From JBMNFI01 sp050949225 (GTDB lineage Bacteria; Bacillota; Dehalobacteriia; UBA4068), in contig JBMNFI010000001.1 in the NCBI GenBank assembly GCA_050949225.1, positions 372,001-436,000 on the forward strand: a DNA stretch of 64,000 nucleotides, written 5' to 3'. The translations under genes and the position numbers were made by a program. This document shows positions 61,801-64,000 of this stretch, piece after piece. A model generated the notes under the pieces. That model had not been told where the DNA came from and searched no databases. It saw nothing but the letters and a program-made list of their open reading frames with translations. Numbering within the stretch: position 1 is the stretch's first letter; every line of letters begins with the position of its first letter.

Positions 61801-61854
61801 TTAACAGGTGCTAAGATGACTGTTATTCCTTACATATTCCTAGTAAACAAAAAA

Positions 61855-61879
61855 GAAGGGCTTAAATAAATAGCCCTTC
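61855..61879 (-). terminator. Terminator of the SLH-X2 protein gene
   Basis: GAAGGGCT (61855-61862) and AGCCCTTC (61872-61879) pair; the minus strand continues TTTTTTGTTTAC. Confidence 0.85.
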
Positions 61880-61943
61880 CTTATTTGTTTTAATCTTATA
61901 TAGAACTTAATCTTTCATATATCAGCTTATACCTAACAATCCT

Positions 61944-63458
61944 TTAAGGAGCAGGATAACTCGACATATCACGCATAAATCTGTGCAGCATTGCTGCAGC
62001 TTCTGCTCTGGTGGCAAATGCTTTAGGAGCAAAGAGATTATGTGGCTTCCCATTAATAATTTTAGCCTCATAGGTATCTTTTACTGCGCTTTCTGCATAA
62101 GAGGAGATATCATTTTGATCATTAAAAGCTGCGTATGGTCTTAAATCCCTCATAGGCTTATTCTCATGTTTTTCTGCATATCGTTCAAGCATAACTGCCA
62201 AATCTTGACGTGTGACACCAGCGTTAGGGGCAAACTTGCTTTTACTGATACCGTTTACAATACCTTTATCCGCTGCCCATCTGATCGCCAAATCATAATA
62301 GCTGCCTACTTTCACGTCAGTAAAAGGAAGGTCGTAATCTGATTCTGATATATTAGTCTCACCTGAAAAACGCCACAAAATGGTCACAGCCATTCCTCGT
62401 GAAAGAGGATCATGTGGACTAAAGGTAGTAGGGCTTGTGCCTTTCATCCATCCCACACCATATAAATATGACACATGATCATAAAACCAATTACTTTCTT
62501 TCACATCAGTAAAGGGATTATTTTGGGGGAAACTATCAGTAACCCAGAGATCTAACTTGGGAGCCTCCCCGCCATCTGTCTCAAAAGTGATAAAGTAATC
62601 TCCTTTAGGTAAACTCATAAAATAATCTACATCAATAAGATATTCGCCTGGGAAAGGTGAATTCGGAAAGTAATCCACTCTTTCAACTAAATTTTTGTCA
62701 CCATTTTTCAACCCAATTACATTATAAAAATCTGACTCAAATCTAACAATAATCATGTCATAATTACGACCACCAGTATATCTATCAAAAACAGCTTTTT
62801 TAGGCGTTATTTTTGAACCACTCAAAATCCTTGGTAACCGGTATTCATCATAAATTCCAACCTCAACATTATTTAGTAAAAAAGTATAGGTAAGCTTAGC
62901 ACCCACACTATAATCTGCTTTAACTTCCCAGTCACTGCCATTCAAATCAGCAAAGTCCAGATAATGCTTAAAAAAAGTTGTAAAGGTTCCATCCTCATTA
63001 TCTACAACAGCCACAAATCCCGGCTTACCCCCATTCAAATCAGTTTCAGTCAGAATAGGAGTTGCCACAGCATTACCATTAATAGCTAATCTTACCTCAT
63101 CAAAATCCACTCCCAATTGTAAATTGTTTACTTTAACATATTGTACTAAGGTAGCAGAACCTACAGGCGGATTAGCATCAAAAGGTTCAAATTCTTCATT
63201 AAACACGAAAATTTTAGTGTCATTATTAAGATCCAGATTAATCTTCATCTTAAGCTCATGGGTCTCATCTCGAAGCATACCATTATTTGGTGATGGGTTA
63301 TCCGGATCCCCATATTTATCTCCCATTACACTTACACTGTAAACTGAAACATCCCATGTGGGCAGTGGATCAGCACCAGCAACTGCGGTCAGACCAAAAA
63401 GCATTATACAGGCCACAACCAAGGTTAGCAGGGAACTAAACAAATTGTTTTTCCTCAT
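61944..63458 (-). CDS. SLH-domain surface protein with CBM_X2-like domain
   Basis: 504 residues. The signal peptide ends near AGA (about residue 29). A domain of unknown type (about 35-205) is followed by an X2-like Ig domain (about 215-308): SKITPKKAVFDRYTG, VIGLKNGDKNLVERVDYFPN and SLPKGDYFITFETDGGEAPK are the X2 hallmarks. Three SLH motifs close the protein (about 318-500, with NPFTDVKESNWFYDHV, LSRGMAVTILWRFSGE and TRAEAAAMLHRFMRDM). It should sit on the cell wall. It is the second SLH protein of the window; the SLH parts resemble those of the first but the outer parts do not. Confidence 0.88.
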   Translation of the reverse strand: MRKNNLFSSLLTLVVACIMLFGLTAVAGADPLPTWDVSVYSVSVMGDKYGDPDNPSPNNGMLRDETHELKMKINLDLNNDTKIFVFNEEFEPFDANPPVGSATLVQYVKVNNLQLGVDFDEVRLAINGNAVATPILTETDLNGGKPGFVAVVDNEDGTFTTFFKHYLDFADLNGSDWEVKADYSVGAKLTYTFLLNNVEVGIYDEYRLPRILSGSKITPKKAVFDRYTGGRNYDMIIVRFESDFYNVIGLKNGDKNLVERVDYFPNSPFPGEYLIDVDYFMSLPKGDYFITFETDGGEAPKLDLWVTDSFPQNNPFTDVKESNWFYDHVSYLYGVGWMKGTSPTTFSPHDPLSRGMAVTILWRFSGETNISESDYDLPFTDVKVGSYYDLAIRWAADKGIVNGISKSKFAPNAGVTRQDLAVMLERYAEKHENKPMRDLRPYAAFNDQNDISSYAESAVKDTYEAKIINGKPHNLFAPKAFATRAEAAAMLHRFMRDMSSYPAP

Positions 63459-63559
63459 TTTTTCATAAAAATCCCTCCCTATAATATCTTATGATTTTCT
63501 TTGAATATCTCACTTTTTCATAGAATTACTACCTGAACAAAATTGCTCACCACGGATAG

Positions 63560-63895
63560 AATTCGCATAGAATGCCTAATTCAGAGAAATTAGGTATGGC
63601 AAAGCCAACGTCAGCTGTTTTTGGAATATGTTGGCCATTGTAAACCCATAATTCTCACGGTGGTAAACCTCCCATGTCTAACAGGGTCAAGATTATAAAT
63701 CTGCCCTAAATTCCTTCGTTCCACCTATCCATGATTGAGTGTCAGTTATGCTCCTTCACCAAGTCTTTGCTCTAATGGATAAATATGCGACTGACTACCA
63801 GCTCTTTTTGTCTTGCTAGGTTCTATGATTTGTTTACATTCTGTGGTGACTTTATCCACAGAATTCTTCTCTTTAGGTTTCCGTTACGATTCCTG
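63560..63895 (-). mobile_element. Noncoding 3' end of an IS110-family element (possible bridge/seek RNA)
   Basis: About 340 gene-free bases follow the transposase stop. Structure is visible: ATTCTGTGG (63838-63846) pairs with CCACAGAAT (63856-63864), and CCTAATT (63575-63581) with AATTAGG (63588-63594); further stems include GGGCAGAT/ATCTTGACCC around 63690-63715. IS1111-type relatives encode their guide RNA in a long 3' noncoding end. The outer end of the element is not certain. Confidence 0.45.
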
Positions 63896-64000
63896 TTAAG
63901 CTGCTAAATATTCCACAGGACGATGAATGTCTTTTGTTAATTTCTCGGGGTCATAGGTTACGCCTTTAGTTAAGATTGCATAGAACACCCGAATTAGTTT
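63896..64000 (-). CDS. IS110-family transposase, C-terminal fragment (runs off the window)
   Basis: The last 34 codons of a minus-strand gene cut by the window edge. The residues KLIRVFYAILTKGVTYDPEK then DIHRPVEYLAA and a TAA at 63896-63898 resemble the C terminus of IS110/IS1111 transposases (Transposase_20 end), a DEDD-type recombinase. The gene body and the other end of the element lie beyond base 64000, so completeness cannot be judged. Confidence 0.65.
   Translation of the reverse strand, partial: KLIRVFYAILTKGVTYDPEKLTKDIHRPVEYLAA

Noticed and set aside
61743..61815. Intact tRNA gene
   Set aside because: The T-stem has mismatches, no complete acceptor stem and no clear anticodon arm.

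Overview
The window looks like the chromosome of an anaerobic, low-to-mid GC Bacillota, probably Clostridia of a Peptococcaceae/Desulfitobacteriales or Negativicutes type; finer placement is a guess. Evidence for this: strong AGGAGG ribosome sites with frequent TTG/GTG starts, sigma-A promoters, the cdaA-ybbR-glmM-glmS order, the rimP-nusA-ylxR-ylxQ-infB-rbfA-nrnA-truB-ribF-rpsO-pnp-dacF-M16-dut-ylmC-dapB super-cluster, S-layer homology (SLH) proteins, a HydF [FeFe]-hydrogenase maturase and 2-hydroxyacyl-CoA dehydratase-type Fe-S proteins. Most genes are on the minus strand.

Layout. 1-6.2 kb: a 2051-residue SLH protein built from about nine modules that resemble the sulfite-oxidase molybdopterin-binding fold. 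6.4-8.5 kb: a molybdenum-flavoured locus with a ModE-like regulator, divergent from a TrmO-FmdE-like fusion and a MobB-like gene broken by a frameshift. 8.5-9.1 kb: repeat- and palindrome-rich intergenic DNA. 9.1-13.2 kb: a minus-strand operon of amidase, dehydratase-type protein, its ATPase activator, RdgB and a lipoprotein. 13.4-15.4 kb: mgtE behind an M-box riboswitch, two terminators and a 32-codon leader ORF that overlaps the mgtE start. 15.4-23.3 kb: a GIY-YIG protein, hpt, an unknown membrane protein, then glmS, glmM, ybbR and cdaA (UDP-GlcNAc supply and c-di-AMP), with a possible tiny cysteine-rich ORF between ybbR and glmM. 23.5-26.3 kb: DUF881-DUF1290-DUF881 and an SGNH hydrolase.

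26.4-33.1 kb is a branched-chain amino acid block (ilvE, ilvD, ilvN, ilvB) with a deaminase, a short ArgA-like acetyltransferase and pyrE; the ilvE-ilvD gap holds two decayed CRISPR-like repeats. 33.2-34.7 kb: comB under a consensus promoter, and a cytidylate-kinase-like gene. 34.9-51.3 kb is one long minus-strand run for translation factors, RNA turnover, cofactors and wall synthesis, started by a promoter whose leader contains an intrinsic terminator. 51.3-55.6 kb: a MocR-type regulator without its PLP lysine, divergent from a thioredoxin-fold DUF255 protein, then a Cu/Zn-SOD-like gene. 55.7-58.7 kb: a TPP-riboswitch-controlled thiamine-precursor transporter (thiXYZ with an MTH1187-type protein). 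58.8-61.6 kb: a flavin-binding protein, hydF and a lipoprotein. 61.7-64 kb: a tRNA remnant, a second SLH protein with an X2 domain, and the 3' end of an IS110-family element whose noncoding end may encode its guide RNA.

All family calls come from motif recognition by eye; no database search was run.
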